A stretch of 64,000 nt of DNA. It comes from Photorhabdus laumondii subsp. laumondii (GTDB taxonomy: Bacteria > Pseudomonadota > Gammaproteobacteria > Enterobacterales > Enterobacteriaceae). The stretch is from contig NZ_CP024901.1 of assembly GCF_003343245.1 (NCBI RefSeq), positions 682,001 through 746,000 of the forward strand, written 5' to 3'. Each line of letters starts with the position of its first letter. The first letter of the stretch is position 1. Below are positions 1 through 10,968 of this stretch, piece after piece. Made by a program: the position numbers and the translations under genes. The notes under the pieces were generated by a model. It was not told the origin of the DNA and made no database searches. It worked only from the letters and a program-made list of their open reading frames with translations.

Positions 1-67
1 GGCCGATACCAGCAAAAAACTCTAAAGCTGTCCAATCGTGTTGACGGCGAAGCGGCACTACATTCAC
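1..67 (-). CDS. DNA (cytosine-5) methyltransferase, N-terminal fragment (runs off window)
   Basis: Reading leftward from a GTG at 67-65 gives 22 codons to the window edge, ending in LEFFAGIG. FAGIG is motif I (S-adenosylmethionine binding) of cytosine-5 DNA methyltransferases, which normally lies within the first 10-25 residues, as here. A strong Shine-Dalgarno AGGAGG lies 7 bases upstream of the GTG. The ATG at 63-61 is followed at once by a stop, so GTG is the start. Function (a restriction-modification or solitary methyltransferase) is inferred from one motif only, and the rest of the gene is outside the window. Confidence 0.6.
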   Translation of the reverse strand, partial: MNVVPLRRQHDWTALEFFAGIG

Positions 68-281
68 TTGGTTCCTCCTTCAATTCGTCCCGTATCATCC
101 CATAAACAGGTTCATTAGTCACATACAGGACAAAGGTTGCTTCAGCTTTTGATTAAACGCTTCCTCCCGCGCTTCTGCTTCCCTTACTTCATTCATTCAA
201 CAGTTCAGTAGAGCTGTCAGTTTATTGATAAAGTGCTGGTTTTTTTATCCGGCCCGTTGTTTTAATTAACCTGAATACTGG

Positions 282-560
282 TTAAGCCGTCACTAACATA
301 TTCATTTCTGAGCGGGAAATATTCAGTGACGGTTTGTTCTCTTTGAGACAATAAGCGATGAGTCCACCCAACACATTCAACATTAATACCTGTACACTAT
401 GATGCCGTGAATGCTCTATCTGAGAAATATTCTTTAACTGATCATTTGATGGTTTATATGATGAAACGCTTTGATAACATCACCGTATCCCACACTGAGA
501 GCGCTTTTGCCTTCATGTGCGCTGACGATTTCCTTCCCCAATACCCTGTTGTTTCTAGGA
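282..560 (-). pseudogene. Decayed IS982-family transposase, C-terminal remnant
   Basis: The minus strand reads [16 protein letters not shown], then a TAA where Glu is expected, TI, a one-base insertion, then [17 protein letters not shown] and [19 protein letters not shown], ending at a stop at 282-284. This matches my memory of the IS982 C-terminus ([23 protein letters not shown]). The nonsense codon (about 464) and frameshift (about 452) show it is dead. Upstream similarity fades near 560, so the rest is deleted or unrecognisable. No terminal inverted repeats were found. The stretches 68-281 and 561-837 hold nothing else I recognise apart from the dapB leader. Confidence 0.7.
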
Positions 561-831
561 TGGAATGAACACACGGCAAAAATCATCGACACCGCAGAAG
601 AGTTCAACTAATTTATTCATGCTTGTTCCTCATGCGTTCTTTTTTTTCTTGGTCGAAAATTTTGATCTTGGAACAGGCATTTAGTTCCATTTTTTATCTA
701 GAGTTCAGGTTAGTTAAATAATCTGAAATGTTGTGCCAGATAAAAGTAAAGTAGTATATCCGCTCTTTATTTAAGGCATTCATCTGACTGATCATCGTGT
801 TAAATCAGGAAAGGGACTAACTTCATAGTGA

Positions 832-1659
<828 letters not shown>

Positions 1660-1687
1660 AAATTTATTTTTTTTAACTTATTGATAT

Positions 1688-1720
1688 CGCATAATTAAAT
1701 GTTTTATTATGCGATTTTTA
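1688..1720 (+). terminator. Rho-independent terminator after dapB
   Basis: An 8-bp perfect stem CGCATAAT/ATTATGCG (1688-1695 with 1706-1713) with a 10-base loop is followed by ATTTTTAATTT. It sits 29 bases after the dapB stop. The stem is AT-rich, hence moderate confidence. Confidence 0.65.
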
Positions 1721-2045
1721 ATTTATTTGTTTAATTCTATTGTTTTTTGGTTTATTTTTTCTATTTTTGTCTTGTTTATAACCTTAATTTTCTGCTTTCT
1801 TCTCCTTTTTGTGATTATTTTCAACTTTTCATCTGAAAATCAAATCTTCTATGCTCATTACCGTTTTATCAATTAACTTTATTGCTATTTTCAGTCTTAT
1901 TTCATTGGTTTGTCTGGCGAAGTGTGCAAAAAAATAAGAAAAGTAACATTTTTTGTAGACAACTCTCCCTCTCATCATTAGAATGCGCGCAATTTGCCAA
2001 AATTTTGCCTAAAAAGCAGCTTTTGCATTGATTTTGAGGAACAAA
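1721..2045 (+). promoter_or_regulatory. AT-rich upstream control region of carAB
   Basis: No gene is seen here. The stretch is very AT-rich with T-runs. In E. coli the corresponding region holds promoter P1 (pyrimidine and purine control through PepA, IHF, PurR and PyrH) upstream of the arginine-controlled P2. A near-palindrome TTGCCAAAATTTTGCC lies near 1993-2008 and could be a regulator site, but I cannot assign it. Promoter positions are inferred from the E. coli arrangement, not proven. Confidence 0.4.
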
Positions 2046-2083
2046 TCTGAATTAATATGCACTAATTGCGAGTAATTATTCTT
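2046..2083 (+). promoter_or_regulatory. Tandem ARG boxes (ArgR operator) at carAB P2
   Basis: Two adjacent 18-bp sites resemble the ArgR consensus (TGAAT-4-ATTCA type): TCTGAATTAATATGCACT (2046-2063) and TTGCGAGTAATTATTCTT (2066-2083), 2 bp apart. The first is nearly the same as the E. coli carAB box. The pair ends just before the Shine-Dalgarno of carA, so repression of the downstream promoter by arginine-ArgR is expected. Confidence 0.75.
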
Positions 2084-2094
2084 TGGAGGGTGTT

Positions 2095-3258
2095 TTGATT
2101 AAGTCAGCTATATTGGTTCTGGAAGATGGAACCCAATTCCACGGTCGTGCCATAGGTGCGGAAGGGGCGGCAGTTGGGGAAGTGGTTTTCAATACCTCGA
2201 TGACCGGATATCAAGAAATTCTCACAGACCCTTCCTATTCCCGCCAAATTGTCACTCTTACTTATCCCCATATCGGTAATGTCGGTGTTAACTCAGTCGA
2301 TAAAGAATCACTAAAAGTACAGGCCCAAGGGCTAGTGATTCGTGATCTACCACTGTTGACCAGTAATTTCCGCTGCGAAGAAACGCTTTCTGATTACCTT
2401 AAACGTCATAATATTGTTGCGATAGCAGATATCGATACCCGTAAGCTGACGCGTTTGTTAAGAGAAAAGGGTTCACAGAATGGTTGTATTATAGCAGGTA
2501 AACAGATTGACGCTCAGGTTGCACTGGAAAAAGCGCAAGCGTTTCCGGGGCTGGAGGGGATGGATTTAGCAAAAGAGGTGACAACTAAACAGATTTATCC
2601 GTGGTTACAGGGGAGCTGGAAGCTGGCGGGGGGATTACCGGAAGATAAGCAAGAGCAGGATTTGCCTTATCATGTTGTTGCTTATGACTTTGGTGCAAAA
2701 CGTAATATCTTGCGAATGCTGGTGGATCGTGGCTGCCGCCTGACAGTTGTTCCTGCTCAGACATCGGCGGAAGATGTACTGAAACTGAATCCGGATGGTA
2801 TTTTCTTGTCCAATGGTCCGGGAGATCCGGCACCTTGTGGTTATGCAATCGATGCAGTCAAAACCCTGCTTGAGACAGAGATTCCGATCTTTGGTATCTG
2901 CCTTGGACACCAATTGTTGGCATTAGCCAGTGGCGCTGAAACTATGAAAATGAAATTCGGCCATCATGGTGGTAACCATCCGGTGAAAGATCTTGAATGT
3001 AATGTTGTCATGATTACTGCACAAAACCACGGCTTTGCTGTGGATGAAAAATCACTGCCGTCAAATTTGCGCGTTACTCATAAATCTCTGTTTGACGGCA
3101 CGTTGCAAGGGATTCATCGTACCGATAAACCTGCATTCAGTTTCCAGGGGCACCCAGAAGCTAGCCCCGGTCCACATGAGACTGCATCGTTATTTGATCA
3201 CTTTATTGAACTCATTGAGCAGTATTGTCAGAAAAATAATCGTCATAACACCAAGTAA
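2095..3258 (+). CDS. carA: Carbamoyl-phosphate synthase small (glutaminase) subunit
   Basis: CarA hydrolyses glutamine and channels ammonia to CarB to make carbamoyl phosphate for arginine and pyrimidines. The start is TTG at 2095, read [26 protein letters not shown] (2085-2090) gives a properly spaced ribosome site, and E. coli CarA begins MIKSA. The in-frame TTG at 2083 is only 2 bases before that Shine-Dalgarno core and overlaps the ARG box. The resulting 387 residues compare with 382 in E. coli. The class I glutaminase domain shows FGICLGHQL with the nucleophile Cys269, and [10 protein letters not shown] with the His/Glu of the triad. carB follows after 15 bases. Confidence 0.97.
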   Translation: MIKSAILVLEDGTQFHGRAIGAEGAAVGEVVFNTSMTGYQEILTDPSYSRQIVTLTYPHIGNVGVNSVDKESLKVQAQGLVIRDLPLLTSNFRCEETLSDYLKRHNIVAIADIDTRKLTRLLREKGSQNGCIIAGKQIDAQVALEKAQAFPGLEGMDLAKEVTTKQIYPWLQGSWKLAGGLPEDKQEQDLPYHVVAYDFGAKRNILRMLVDRGCRLTVVPAQTSAEDVLKLNPDGIFLSNGPGDPAPCGYAIDAVKTLLETEIPIFGICLGHQLLALASGAETMKMKFGHHGGNHPVKDLECNVVMITAQNHGFAVDEKSLPSNLRVTHKSLFDGTLQGIHRTDKPAFSFQGHPEASPGPHETASLFDHFIELIEQYCQKNNRHNTK

Positions 3259-3273
3259 TCAGGAGAAAATAAA

Positions 3274-6200
3274 ATGGCAAAACGTACTGATATTAAAAGT
3301 ATCCTGATCCTGGGAGCGGGTCCAATTGTTATTGGTCAGGCTTGTGAATTCGACTACTCAGGAGCACAAGCTTGTAAAGCGTTACGGGAAGAAGGTTATC
3401 GTGTCGTTCTGGTGAACTCGAACCCTGCTACCATTATGACTGATCCAGAAATGGCCGATGCCACTTATATTGAGCCGATCCATTGGGAAGTGGTACGTAA
3501 AATCATTGAAAAAGAGCGTCCCGATGCGATTCTGCCAACCATGGGCGGACAAACTGCACTCAACTGTGCGCTAGAACTGGAGCGTCAGGGAGTACTGGAA
3601 GAGTTTGGTGTTACCATGATTGGTGCTACCGCAGATGCGATTGATAAAGCGGAAGATCGTTGTCGTTTCGATATAGCAATGAAAAAGATCGGTTTGGAAA
3701 CTCCGCGTTCTGGTATCGCCCATTCAATGGAAGAAGCGTTGGCAGTTGCTGATCAAGTCGGTTTTCCTTGTATTATCCGCCCTTCCTTTACTATGGGAGG
3801 AAGCGGTGGTGGCATCGCCTATAACCGTGAAGAATTCGAGGAAATTTGTGAGCGTGGCCTGGATCTTTCACCAACCAACGAACTTTTGATTGATGAATCG
3901 CTGATTGGTTGGAAAGAGTATGAAATGGAAGTTGTGCGGGATAAAAACGATAACTGCATTATTGTCTGCTCTATTGAAAACTTTGATGCGATGGGGATTC
4001 ACACCGGTGATTCCATCACGGTCGCTCCGGCGCAAACGCTGACGGATAAAGAGTATCAAATCATGCGTAACGCTTCGATGGCGGTATTGCGTGAAATCGG
4101 TGTAGAAACTGGGGGATCTAACGTACAGTTTGCGGTGAACCCAAAAAATGGCCGTTTAGTTATCATCGAAATGAATCCACGCGTTTCTCGCTCTTCTGCG
4201 CTGGCTTCGAAAGCGACAGGTTTCCCGATCGCTAAGATTGCCGCTAAATTGGCTGTGGGCTATACCCTTGATGAATTGATGAATGATATCACGGGTGGTC
4301 GCACGCCAGCGTCCTTTGAACCTTCTATCGATTACGTAGTGACTAAAATTCCTCGTTTTAATTTCGAGAAATTTGCTGGAGCCAATGATCGTCTGACAAC
4401 CCAGATGAAATCTGTTGGTGAGGTGATGGCGATTGGCCGCACTCAGCAAGAATCTCTGCAAAAAGCATTGCGTGGTTTGGAAGTGGGGGCAACCGGTTTT
4501 GACCCGAAAGTCAGTTTAGATGATCCAGAAGCATTGACTAAAATTCGTCGCGAATTAAAAGATGCAGGTGCTGAGCGTATCTGGTATATCGCGGATGCTT
4601 TCCGTGCGGGTATGTCTGTTGATGGTGTTTTTAACCTGACTGATATTGATCGCTGGTTCTTAGTGCAAATTGAAGAACTCGTGCGATTGGAAGAGCAAGT
4701 AGCAGAGCAGGGCATTAACAGCTTGACGGCTGACTTCCTGCGCTATTTGAAGCGTAAAGGTTTTGCTGATGCACGTCTGGCGAAACTGGTCGGTGTGGCC
4801 GAAAAAGAGATCCGCAAACTACGCCACAAATATAATCTGTATCCGGTTTACAAGCGCGTTGATACCTGTGCGGCAGAATTTGCGACTGATACTGCATACA
4901 TGTATTCCACTTATGAAGATGAGTGTGAGGCTAATCCGAATAGTGACAAGCCAAAAATCATGGTATTGGGTGGTGGCCCTAATCGTATTGGTCAGGGGAT
5001 TGAATTCGACTATTGTTGTGTTCATGCGGCCTTGGCACTGCGTGAAGATGGGTATGAAACCATCATGGTGAACTGTAACCCGGAAACCGTTTCAACAGAT
5101 TACGATACTTCGGACCGTCTCTATTTCGAACCGGTGACTTTGGAAGATGTTCTTGAGATTGTGCGTGTTGAGCAGCCAAAAGGGGTGATTGTTCAATATG
5201 GTGGGCAGACTCCGCTGAAATTAGCTCGTGAACTGGAAATCGCCGGTGTTCCCATTATTGGTACCAGCCCGGATGCGATTGATCGTGCGGAAGACCGTGA
5301 ACGTTTTAAACAGGCGGTAAATCGCCTTGGTCTGAAACAACCCGAAAATGCCACCGTGACCACGATAGAACGGGCAGTTGAGAAGGCAAATATTCTGGGT
5401 TATCCGCTAGTGGTTCGTCCATCTTATGTTTTGGGTGGCCGTGCGATGGAAATCGTATACGACGAAGTTGACCTACGTCGTTACTTCCAGACGGCAGTCA
5501 ATGTCTCTAATGATGCCCCAGTATTGCTTGATTGTTTCCTTGATGATGCCGTGGAAGTGGACGTTGACGCTATCTGTGACGGTGAGCGTGTATTGATCGG
5601 CGGCATTATGGAACATATTGAACAGGCCGGTGTGCATTCCGGCGACTCAGCTTGTTCACTGCCTGCTTACACCCTAAGCCAGGAAATCCAAGATGTCATG
5701 CGCCAGCAGGTAGAAAAGCTGGCATTTGAATTGGGTGTACGGGGCTTGATGAATGTCCAGTTTGCCGTCAAGGATGACGAAGTTTATCTGATTGAAGTCA
5801 ACCCGCGTGCGGCTCGTACTGTGCCATTTGTTTCTAAAGCGACCGGTTTACCACTGGCAAAAGTTGCGGCTCGTGTGATGGTTGGTCAATCTCTGGTTGA
5901 GCAAGATGCAACTCAGGAGATCATTCCACCATACTATTCGGTGAAAGAAGTTGTATTACCTTTCAACAAATTTCCAGGTGTAGATCCGATTCTTGGGCCT
6001 GAAATGCGGTCAACCGGAGAAGTGATGGGGGTTGGGCGTACATTCGCCGAAGCTTTCTCAAAGGCACTATTGGGATGTAACGCCAGAATGCCGCAAAATG
6101 GTAGAGCACTTTTGTCCGTGCGTGAAGGTGATAAAGGCCGGGTTGTGGATTTGGCCGCTAAATTGCTGAAACAGGGCTTTGAACTGGATGCGACTCACGG

Positions 6201-6498
6201 TACTGCGGTTGTGCTAGGTGAAGCGGGGATTAACCCTCGTCTGGTGAATAAAGTTCACGAAGGGCGTCCGCATATTCAGGATAGAACCAAAAATGGTGAA
6301 TATAGCTATATTGTAAACACGACTGCGGGTCGTCAGGCGATTGAGGATTCCAAACTTATTCGCCGTAGTGCACTGCAATATAAAGTGCATTATGACACCA
6401 CATTAAATGGTGGATTTGCTACCACAATGGCACTGAGTGCCGATCCAACTGAGCAGGTGATTTCTGTACAGGAAATGCATGCGATGATTAATAGTTAG
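3274..6498 (+). CDS. carB: Carbamoyl-phosphate synthase large subunit
   Basis: CarB performs the two ATP-dependent phosphorylations that convert bicarbonate and ammonia into carbamoyl phosphate. The 1074 residues match the family length (1073 in E. coli). Two homologous ATP-grasp halves are visible: the first opens with [21 protein letters not shown], the second, near residue 560, with [20 protein letters not shown]. Glycine-rich ATP-binding segments ([10 protein letters not shown] and [12 protein letters not shown]) are present in each. The C-terminal ~130 residues form the MGS-like allosteric domain for UMP and ornithine. CAGGAGAA precedes the ATG; the gene is co-transcribed with carA. Confidence 0.98.
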   Translation: MAKRTDIKSILILGAGPIVIGQACEFDYSGAQACKALREEGYRVVLVNSNPATIMTDPEMADATYIEPIHWEVVRKIIEKERPDAILPTMGGQTALNCALELERQGVLEEFGVTMIGATADAIDKAEDRCRFDIAMKKIGLETPRSGIAHSMEEALAVADQVGFPCIIRPSFTMGGSGGGIAYNREEFEEICERGLDLSPTNELLIDESLIGWKEYEMEVVRDKNDNCIIVCSIENFDAMGIHTGDSITVAPAQTLTDKEYQIMRNASMAVLREIGVETGGSNVQFAVNPKNGRLVIIEMNPRVSRSSALASKATGFPIAKIAAKLAVGYTLDELMNDITGGRTPASFEPSIDYVVTKIPRFNFEKFAGANDRLTTQMKSVGEVMAIGRTQQESLQKALRGLEVGATGFDPKVSLDDPEALTKIRRELKDAGAERIWYIADAFRAGMSVDGVFNLTDIDRWFLVQIEELVRLEEQVAEQGINSLTADFLRYLKRKGFADARLAKLVGVAEKEIRKLRHKYNLYPVYKRVDTCAAEFATDTAYMYSTYEDECEANPNSDKPKIMVLGGGPNRIGQGIEFDYCCVHAALALREDGYETIMVNCNPETVSTDYDTSDRLYFEPVTLEDVLEIVRVEQPKGVIVQYGGQTPLKLARELEIAGVPIIGTSPDAIDRAEDRERFKQAVNRLGLKQPENATVTTIERAVEKANILGYPLVVRPSYVLGGRAMEIVYDEVDLRRYFQTAVNVSNDAPVLLDCFLDDAVEVDVDAICDGERVLIGGIMEHIEQAGVHSGDSACSLPAYTLSQEIQDVMRQQVEKLAFELGVRGLMNVQFAVKDDEVYLIEVNPRAARTVPFVSKATGLPLAKVAARVMVGQSLVEQDATQEIIPPYYSVKEVVLPFNKFPGVDPILGPEMRSTGEVMGVGRTFAEAFSKALLGCNARMPQNGRALLSVREGDKGRVVDLAAKLLKQGFELDATHGTAVVLGEAGINPRLVNKVHEGRPHIQDRTKNGEYSYIVNTTAGRQAIEDSKLIRRSALQYKVHYDTTLNGGFATTMALSADPTEQVISVQEMHAMINS

Positions 6499-6524
6499 TC
6501 TCTATTCTGATTAATTGAAGTAAT

Positions 6525-6556
6525 AAAAAGTGCGCTCTGTTTAGCGCACTTTTTTA
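6525..6556 (+). terminator. Rho-independent terminator after carB
   Basis: The perfect stem AAGTGCGCT/AGCGCACTT, with a 6-base loop and a run of T (TTTTTT), begins about 27 bases after the carB stop. The A-run on the left arm could also make it act from the other side. Confidence 0.9.
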
Positions 6557-6594
6557 TGTTTACTGAAAAATTAAAGAGAAAGAATCACTGTCTG

Positions 6595-7209
6595 TTATCC
6601 CAGTGCTACTTTGACACCTAATCCAATCAAAACAATGCCTAGTAATTTATCGATAATCTTCTGAGCCTTAGCTAATCCGCGGCGTACCGGTGCACTTTGA
6701 ATCAATATGACTAATATTGGCCAATAGATGACTGACAATCCCCAGATAATAGAGGCATACCATAATTTTTCACCAACACCAGAATTGACATTTAGCAACT
6801 GAGTAAATATTGCCAGGAAGAACAACGTTGCTTTGGGGTTGAGCAAATTACATAAGAACCCCTGCATAAACGCTTTTTTGAAAGTGATAATCTGTCGTGG
6901 CTGATTGTCTGGGAGAATGCTGTTGCCTCCGCGAGAAAGCAAGCTATTGATCCCGATCCAAATAAGATAAGCCGCTCCGGCATATTTCATCAGATTAAAT
7001 AGCCACGGCGTTGTGGTGATAACAATAGCTAACCCGGCGACACAGTAAGCCATATGACAAGTGATAGCGGCGATTAAGCCCGCAACTGTCATCATGGCAG
7101 CAGAACGCTGATAACGTATGGCATTTTTGACTACCAGAAAGAAATCGGGGCCGGGAGAGAGCATACCCAACGTTGAGATAATGATGACGACTAGTGATGT
7201 TTCCAGCAT
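6595..7209 (-). CDS. LysE/RhtB-family amino-acid exporter
   Basis: This small inner-membrane protein belongs to the LysE/RhtB family of efflux carriers for amino acids and related small molecules. The family signature MLSPGPDFFLVVKNA lies near the N-terminus, with about six hydrophobic segments and an LLNPKATLFFLA motif mid-protein. I start at the ATG at 7209 (MLETSLVV, 204 residues, preceded by AGGG), which fits the family length of about 205. An in-frame upstream start would add 23 residues not seen in relatives. It is divergent from folA. RhtC- and LeuE-like paralogues are hard to tell apart, so the substrate is not assigned. Confidence 0.88.
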   Translation of the reverse strand: MLETSLVVIIISTLGMLSPGPDFFLVVKNAIRYQRSAAMMTVAGLIAAITCHMAYCVAGLAIVITTTPWLFNLMKYAGAAYLIWIGINSLLSRGGNSILPDNQPRQIITFKKAFMQGFLCNLLNPKATLFFLAIFTQLLNVNSGVGEKLWYASIIWGLSVIYWPILVILIQSAPVRRGLAKAQKIIDKLLGIVLIGLGVKVALG

Positions 7210-7388
7210 AATGTACCCTATGGTTAATATTAGCTTTGTTATTATTTTGATCAATAAATGTCTTAAGTAATAAACCAAGTATAAATTAATCTTTTGTACT
7301 TAAGAAAGCGTTGAGCCTATCGACTGGGTACATCCCTTTCCGTATAGTGTCATCAATTTTTATACTATTTGCCTAATAAGGTGGCTTA

Positions 7389-7874
7389 ATGAATATCAGC
7401 TTGATCGCTGCTTTAGCTATGGATCGGGTTATCGGCATGGAGAATAAAATGCCGTGGAATCTACCGGGGGATCTAGCCTGGTTTAAACGTAATACATTGA
7501 ATAAACCCGTTATTATGGGGAGAGTGACTTATGAATCTATAGGTCACCCGTTGCCGGGAAGACTCAATATTGTATTGAGTAATCAGCCGGGTAATGACGA
7601 GCGTGTAACTTGGGTCAGTTCAGTTGATGAAGCACTGGCTGTAGCAGGTGATGCAGAAGAGGTTATGGTCATGGGTGGTGGTAAAGTTTATGACCAATTT
7701 ATTTCACGAGCGAGTCGTATGTACCTGACTCACATCGATGCAGAAGTGATAGGTGATACGCATTTTCCTGACTATGAACCGGATGAATGGGATTCTGAAT
7801 TTACTGAGTACCATGATGCCGATGAATTAAATTCTCACAGCTACTGTTTTGAGATTTTACAACGTCGTCTCTAA
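7389..7874 (+). CDS. folA: Dihydrofolate reductase
   Basis: FolA reduces dihydrofolate to tetrahydrofolate with NADPH and is the trimethoprim target. It supplies folate to ThyA, also in this window. The 161 residues compare with 159 in E. coli. The start [16 protein letters not shown], the active-site loop [15 protein letters not shown] with the proton-relay Asp28 (Asp27 in E. coli), the NADPH-binding [10 protein letters not shown] and the C-terminal SHSYCFEIL are all conserved. It is transcribed towards apaH, and an inverted repeat lies between the two stop codons. A TATACT hexamer at 7361-7366 is a plausible -10 box. Confidence 0.98.
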   Translation: MNISLIAALAMDRVIGMENKMPWNLPGDLAWFKRNTLNKPVIMGRVTYESIGHPLPGRLNIVLSNQPGNDERVTWVSSVDEALAVAGDAEEVMVMGGGKVYDQFISRASRMYLTHIDAEVIGDTHFPDYEPDEWDSEFTEYHDADELNSHSYCFEILQRRL

Positions 7875-7882
7875 CTGATAGA

Positions 7883-7912
7883 ACACGCCGATGAGCTTTT
7901 TTCACGGCGTGT
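7883..7912. terminator. Inverted repeat between convergent folA and apaH
   Basis: ACACGCCG (7883-7890) pairs with CGGCGTGT (7905-7912), with a 14-base loop that contains the T-run. It lies between two stop codons and may end both transcripts. The missing T-run after the stem makes this uncertain. Confidence 0.35.
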
Positions 7913-7917
7913 CTGGC

Positions 7918-8745
7918 TTAATGCTGTTTTACTGCCGGTAACGATGATTGTGTAAAATATTGCTTATCTTCCCAACGCAACATCGTCAGTTGTCCTCCCC
8001 AACAACAGCCTGTATCCAATGCATAAAAGCTATCGGGTGTTCCCTGGCCTTCCAATGATGCCCAGTGACCAAAAACGATGGCATACTCTGGTGGGATTTG
8101 CCGTTCTAGTTCAAACCAAGGTTTTAACGGTGCAGGCGCATTTTCGGGTTTATCTTTGCACAACATGTCTAACTGACCATTTGGAAAACAGTAACGCATA
8201 CGTGTCAATGCATTAGTACTGAAACGTAAACGTGCCAGCCCAGAGAGTTCTGGTGACCAGTTGTTTGGCATATCCCCATACATGGAATTGAGAAACAGAG
8301 GGTAACAGCTACTGTTGAACATAGTTTCAACTTCGCTGGCGCACATTTTGGCTGTTTCCAAATCCCATTGAGGCGTAATACCGGCATGTGTCATGAGCAG
8401 TTTTAAATCATCATCGAACTGTAGTAACGGTTGTTTGCGTAGCCAATTAATTAGTTCATCGGCATCTGGTGCAGACAGTAACGTATCAATTTTATCTTTA
8501 GGTTTATTACGGCTGATCCCGGCATAAACGCCCAATAAATGGAGATCGTGATTGCCTAATACCATTCTTGCGGCTGAACCTAACTGTTTAACATATCGGA
8601 GAACTTTAAGAGAGTCTGGGCCTCGGGCAACTAAATCCCCCGTTAACCATAATGTATCCTTTGTAGGATCAAAATTAGCCTTAGTTAATAAAGCACGCAA
8701 TTCACGGTAGCAGCCATGAATATCACCAATGAGATATGTAGACAT
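7918..8745 (-). CDS. apaH: Bis(5'-nucleosyl)-tetraphosphatase, symmetrical
   Basis: ApaH splits Ap4A into two ADP and also removes Np4 caps from RNA. It is a cytoplasmic metallophosphatase: GDIHGC (residues 7-12), GDLVARGP and GNHDLH are the metal-binding signatures. I start at the ATG at 8745 ([11 protein letters not shown], 275 residues), which aligns with the E. coli start; a TTG two codons earlier is possible. The start is only 2 bases from the apaG stop, so translation is probably coupled. It is the last gene of the lptD-surA-pdxA-rsmA-apaG-apaH group. Confidence 0.96.
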   Translation of the reverse strand: MSTYLIGDIHGCYRELRALLTKANFDPTKDTLWLTGDLVARGPDSLKVLRYVKQLGSAARMVLGNHDLHLLGVYAGISRNKPKDKIDTLLSAPDADELINWLRKQPLLQFDDDLKLLMTHAGITPQWDLETAKMCASEVETMFNSSCYPLFLNSMYGDMPNNWSPELSGLARLRFSTNALTRMRYCFPNGQLDMLCKDKPENAPAPLKPWFELERQIPPEYAIVFGHWASLEGQGTPDSFYALDTGCCWGGQLTMLRWEDKQYFTQSSLPAVKQH

Positions 8746-8747
8746 AA

Positions 8748-9125
8748 TCAATTAATCAGCGTTGGGATAGCCAGACGGAAAACCGGAATAGCAACGCGAA
8801 ATGGTTCACCATTGTGATCAATCATTTCATAATGGCCTTCCATAGTACCCAAGGGCGTTTCCAATATCGCCCCGCTGGTGTAACGGTATTCGGTACCTGG
8901 CTGGATTATGGGTTGCTCACCAACAACACCTTCCCCTTGAACTTCCGTTTGATGGCTGTCGCTGTTGGTAATCAGCCAGTAACGATTAATTAATTGGACC
9001 CGTTCGCGCCCAAGATTTCGAATAGTAATTGTATAGGCAAAAACGAAACGCCGTTGATCGGGACACGATTGGCTTTCTACATAAACACTTTGTACCTGAA
9101 TAGAAACCCTGGGCGTATTAATCAT
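8748..9125 (-). CDS. apaG: ApaG domain protein
   Basis: The 125 residues are the same length as E. coli ApaG, a beta-sandwich (fibronectin III-like) protein linked to Co2+/Mg2+ homeostasis in enterobacteria, with unclear biochemistry. The conserved glycine-rich segment [14 protein letters not shown] and the Tyr-Thr-Ser-Gly stretch before the C-terminal GHYEM are visible. AGGAG precedes the ATG. It lies 12 bases after rsmA and abuts apaH, the standard enterobacterial order. Confidence 0.95.
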
Positions 9126-9137
9126 AATTGACTCCTG

Positions 9138-9956
9138 TTATGACTGCATTTCAGGTTGTTCTGATAGCCAGTTTGCCATTTTACAGTACTGTTCAACAGA
9201 AATATTCTCTGCACGAGTACTTGGATCGATACCAAGTTCTGTGAGCTGTTCTACAGTAAAAAGATCACCGAGGCTGTTACGGATAGTTTTACGCCGTTGG
9301 TTGAAAGCTTGAGTCGTGATCCGGCTCAGCATACGAATATTCTTGACGGGATGCGGTATGCTTTTGTGCGGTACCAGACGTACAACGGCTGAATCGACTT
9401 TAGGTGCAGGAGTAAACGCGGTTGGCGGTACTTCCAGCACAGGGATAACCTGACAATAATATTGGGCCATGACACTTAAACGCCCGAAAGTTTTACTTCC
9501 GGGGCCAGCTACCAGACGGTTCACCACCTCTTTTTGTAACATAAAATGCATATCAGCAATAGCATCAGTATAGCTGAAAAGGTGGAACATTAACGGCGTG
9601 GAAATATTATAAGGTAAATTACCAAAGACGCGTAGCGGCTTCCCTCTTTGCTGAGACAATTCGCCAAAATTAACCGTCATGGCGTCTTGCTGGATGATGG
9701 TAAGTTTATCTTTTAATTGTGGATGAACTTGTAGACGTGCGGCTAAATCGCGGTCGAGTTCAACCACGGTCATTTTATCCATACGTTCGCCGACCGGTTC
9801 TGTCAATGCACCAAGACCGGGGCCAATTTCCAACACTGCTTGGCCGGGTTGTGGATTGATAGCGGCAGCAATACTATCAATGACAAATTGATCGGTTAAG
9901 AAGTTCTGACCGAAACGTTTACGGGCAAAGTGCCCTTGGTGGACTCTATTATTCAT
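9138..9956 (-). CDS. rsmA: 16S rRNA dimethyladenosine transferase (A1518/A1519)
   Basis: RsmA (KsgA) dimethylates two adjacent adenosines in helix 45 of 16S rRNA, a late check on 30S assembly; loss gives kasugamycin resistance. The 272 residues (273 in E. coli) show RFGQNFL (14-20), the SAM-binding [12 protein letters not shown] (41-52), VVELDRD, and the catalytic NLPYNIS (113-119). The start overlaps the end of pdxA by 8 bases, indicating translational coupling. Confidence 0.98.
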   Translation of the reverse strand: MNNRVHQGHFARKRFGQNFLTDQFVIDSIAAAINPQPGQAVLEIGPGLGALTEPVGERMDKMTVVELDRDLAARLQVHPQLKDKLTIIQQDAMTVNFGELSQQRGKPLRVFGNLPYNISTPLMFHLFSYTDAIADMHFMLQKEVVNRLVAGPGSKTFGRLSVMAQYYCQVIPVLEVPPTAFTPAPKVDSAVVRLVPHKSIPHPVKNIRMLSRITTQAFNQRRKTIRNSLGDLFTVEQLTELGIDPSTRAENISVEQYCKMANWLSEQPEMQS

Positions 9957-10968
9957 TACTGTTTTGTATCATTTTAATTGCTAAATTCAATGCGGTGATA
10001 AAGCTTCCCACATCAGCTTGACCTGTCCCTGCTAGTTCCAATGCTGTGCCATGATCGACCGAAGTACGGATGAACGGCAGGCCCAATGTAATATTCACTG
10101 CTCTGCCAAAACCTTGGTATTTTAACACGGGTAATCCCTGGTCGTGATACATTGAGAGCACGGCGTCCGCATGTTGAAGATATTTAGGTTGAAACAGGGT
10201 ATCTGCTGGTAAAGGGCCTTCCAGCACGATACCTTCTGCTCTCAGACTGGCTAACGCAGGAATAATGACATCGATCTCTTCCCGTCCCATATGGCCGCCT
10301 TCTCCTGCATGGGGATTCAGACCGCAAACATAAATACGGGGTTTTGCCAGGCCAAACTTTGTTTTTAAATCATGGTTAAGAATAGTAATCACTTCCCGCA
10401 GACTATCGAAAGTGATGGACTTTGGTACATCAACAATGGGTAGATGCGTCGTTGCTAGGGCAACCCGAAGTTCTTCTGTCGCAAGCATCATGACGACTCG
10501 CTGGCATCCACTGCGATCGGCAAAGAATTCGGTATGGCCGATAAAAGGCACGCCGGCATCATTGATATTCCCTTTATGAACTGGCCCTGTGACTAATGCT
10601 GAAAATTCCCCGTTTAAACAACCGTCACAAGCTTGTGCCAGTGTTTCGGTGACATATCTACCGTTTTCTTGATTCAATTCGCCAGCGATTGCGGGCACAT
10701 GAAGAGGAACTGGCAGTATTGTCAATGTCCCGGCAGCCTGTGGCTCGGGGGTTTTGTCAGCAGAATATTCTTGTAGTTGCAAAGGTAAATTAAGTTGTCT
10801 GGCTCTGTCGAGAAGCAGGTTGGGGTCTGCGCAAGCGACCAATTGCATTGGCCAACTTTGTTGAGCAAGAGCCACTGTTAAATCAGGCCCAACCCCGGCA
10901 GGCTCGCCGGGGGTAATAACAATTGGTTTATTGATAATAATCGGTTTATTGTTGTGCATCGTTGCCAT
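9949..10968 (-). CDS. pdxA: 4-hydroxythreonine-4-phosphate dehydrogenase
   Basis: PdxA oxidises 4-phosphohydroxy-threonine with NAD in the DXP-dependent route to pyridoxal phosphate. [13 protein letters not shown] near the N-terminus, [23 protein letters not shown] (substrate and metal), [11 protein letters not shown] and SVDHGTALE are the family blocks. The 339 residues are about 10 more than E. coli, all at the N-terminus, where a short repeated Asn-Lys-Pro-Ile element ([10 protein letters not shown]) is seen. It overlaps the surA end by 23 bases if the first ATG (10968) is used; the ATG at 10959 is an alternative. Confidence 0.96.
   Translation of the reverse strand: MATMHNNKPIIINKPIVITPGEPAGVGPDLTVALAQQSWPMQLVACADPNLLLDRARQLNLPLQLQEYSADKTPEPQAAGTLTILPVPLHVPAIAGELNQENGRYVTETLAQACDGCLNGEFSALVTGPVHKGNINDAGVPFIGHTEFFADRSGCQRVVMMLATEELRVALATTHLPIVDVPKSITFDSLREVITILNHDLKTKFGLAKPRIYVCGLNPHAGEGGHMGREEIDVIIPALASLRAEGIVLEGPLPADTLFQPKYLQHADAVLSMYHDQGLPVLKYQGFGRAVNITLGLPFIRTSVDHGTALELAGTGQADVGSFITALNLAIKMIQNSNE

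Noticed and set aside
1993..2008. PurR operator upstream of carAB
   Set aside because: The near-palindrome TTGCCAAAATTTTGCC is suggestive but lacks the central CG and the spacing of the PurR consensus (ACGCAAACGTTTTCGT type); too weak to annotate.
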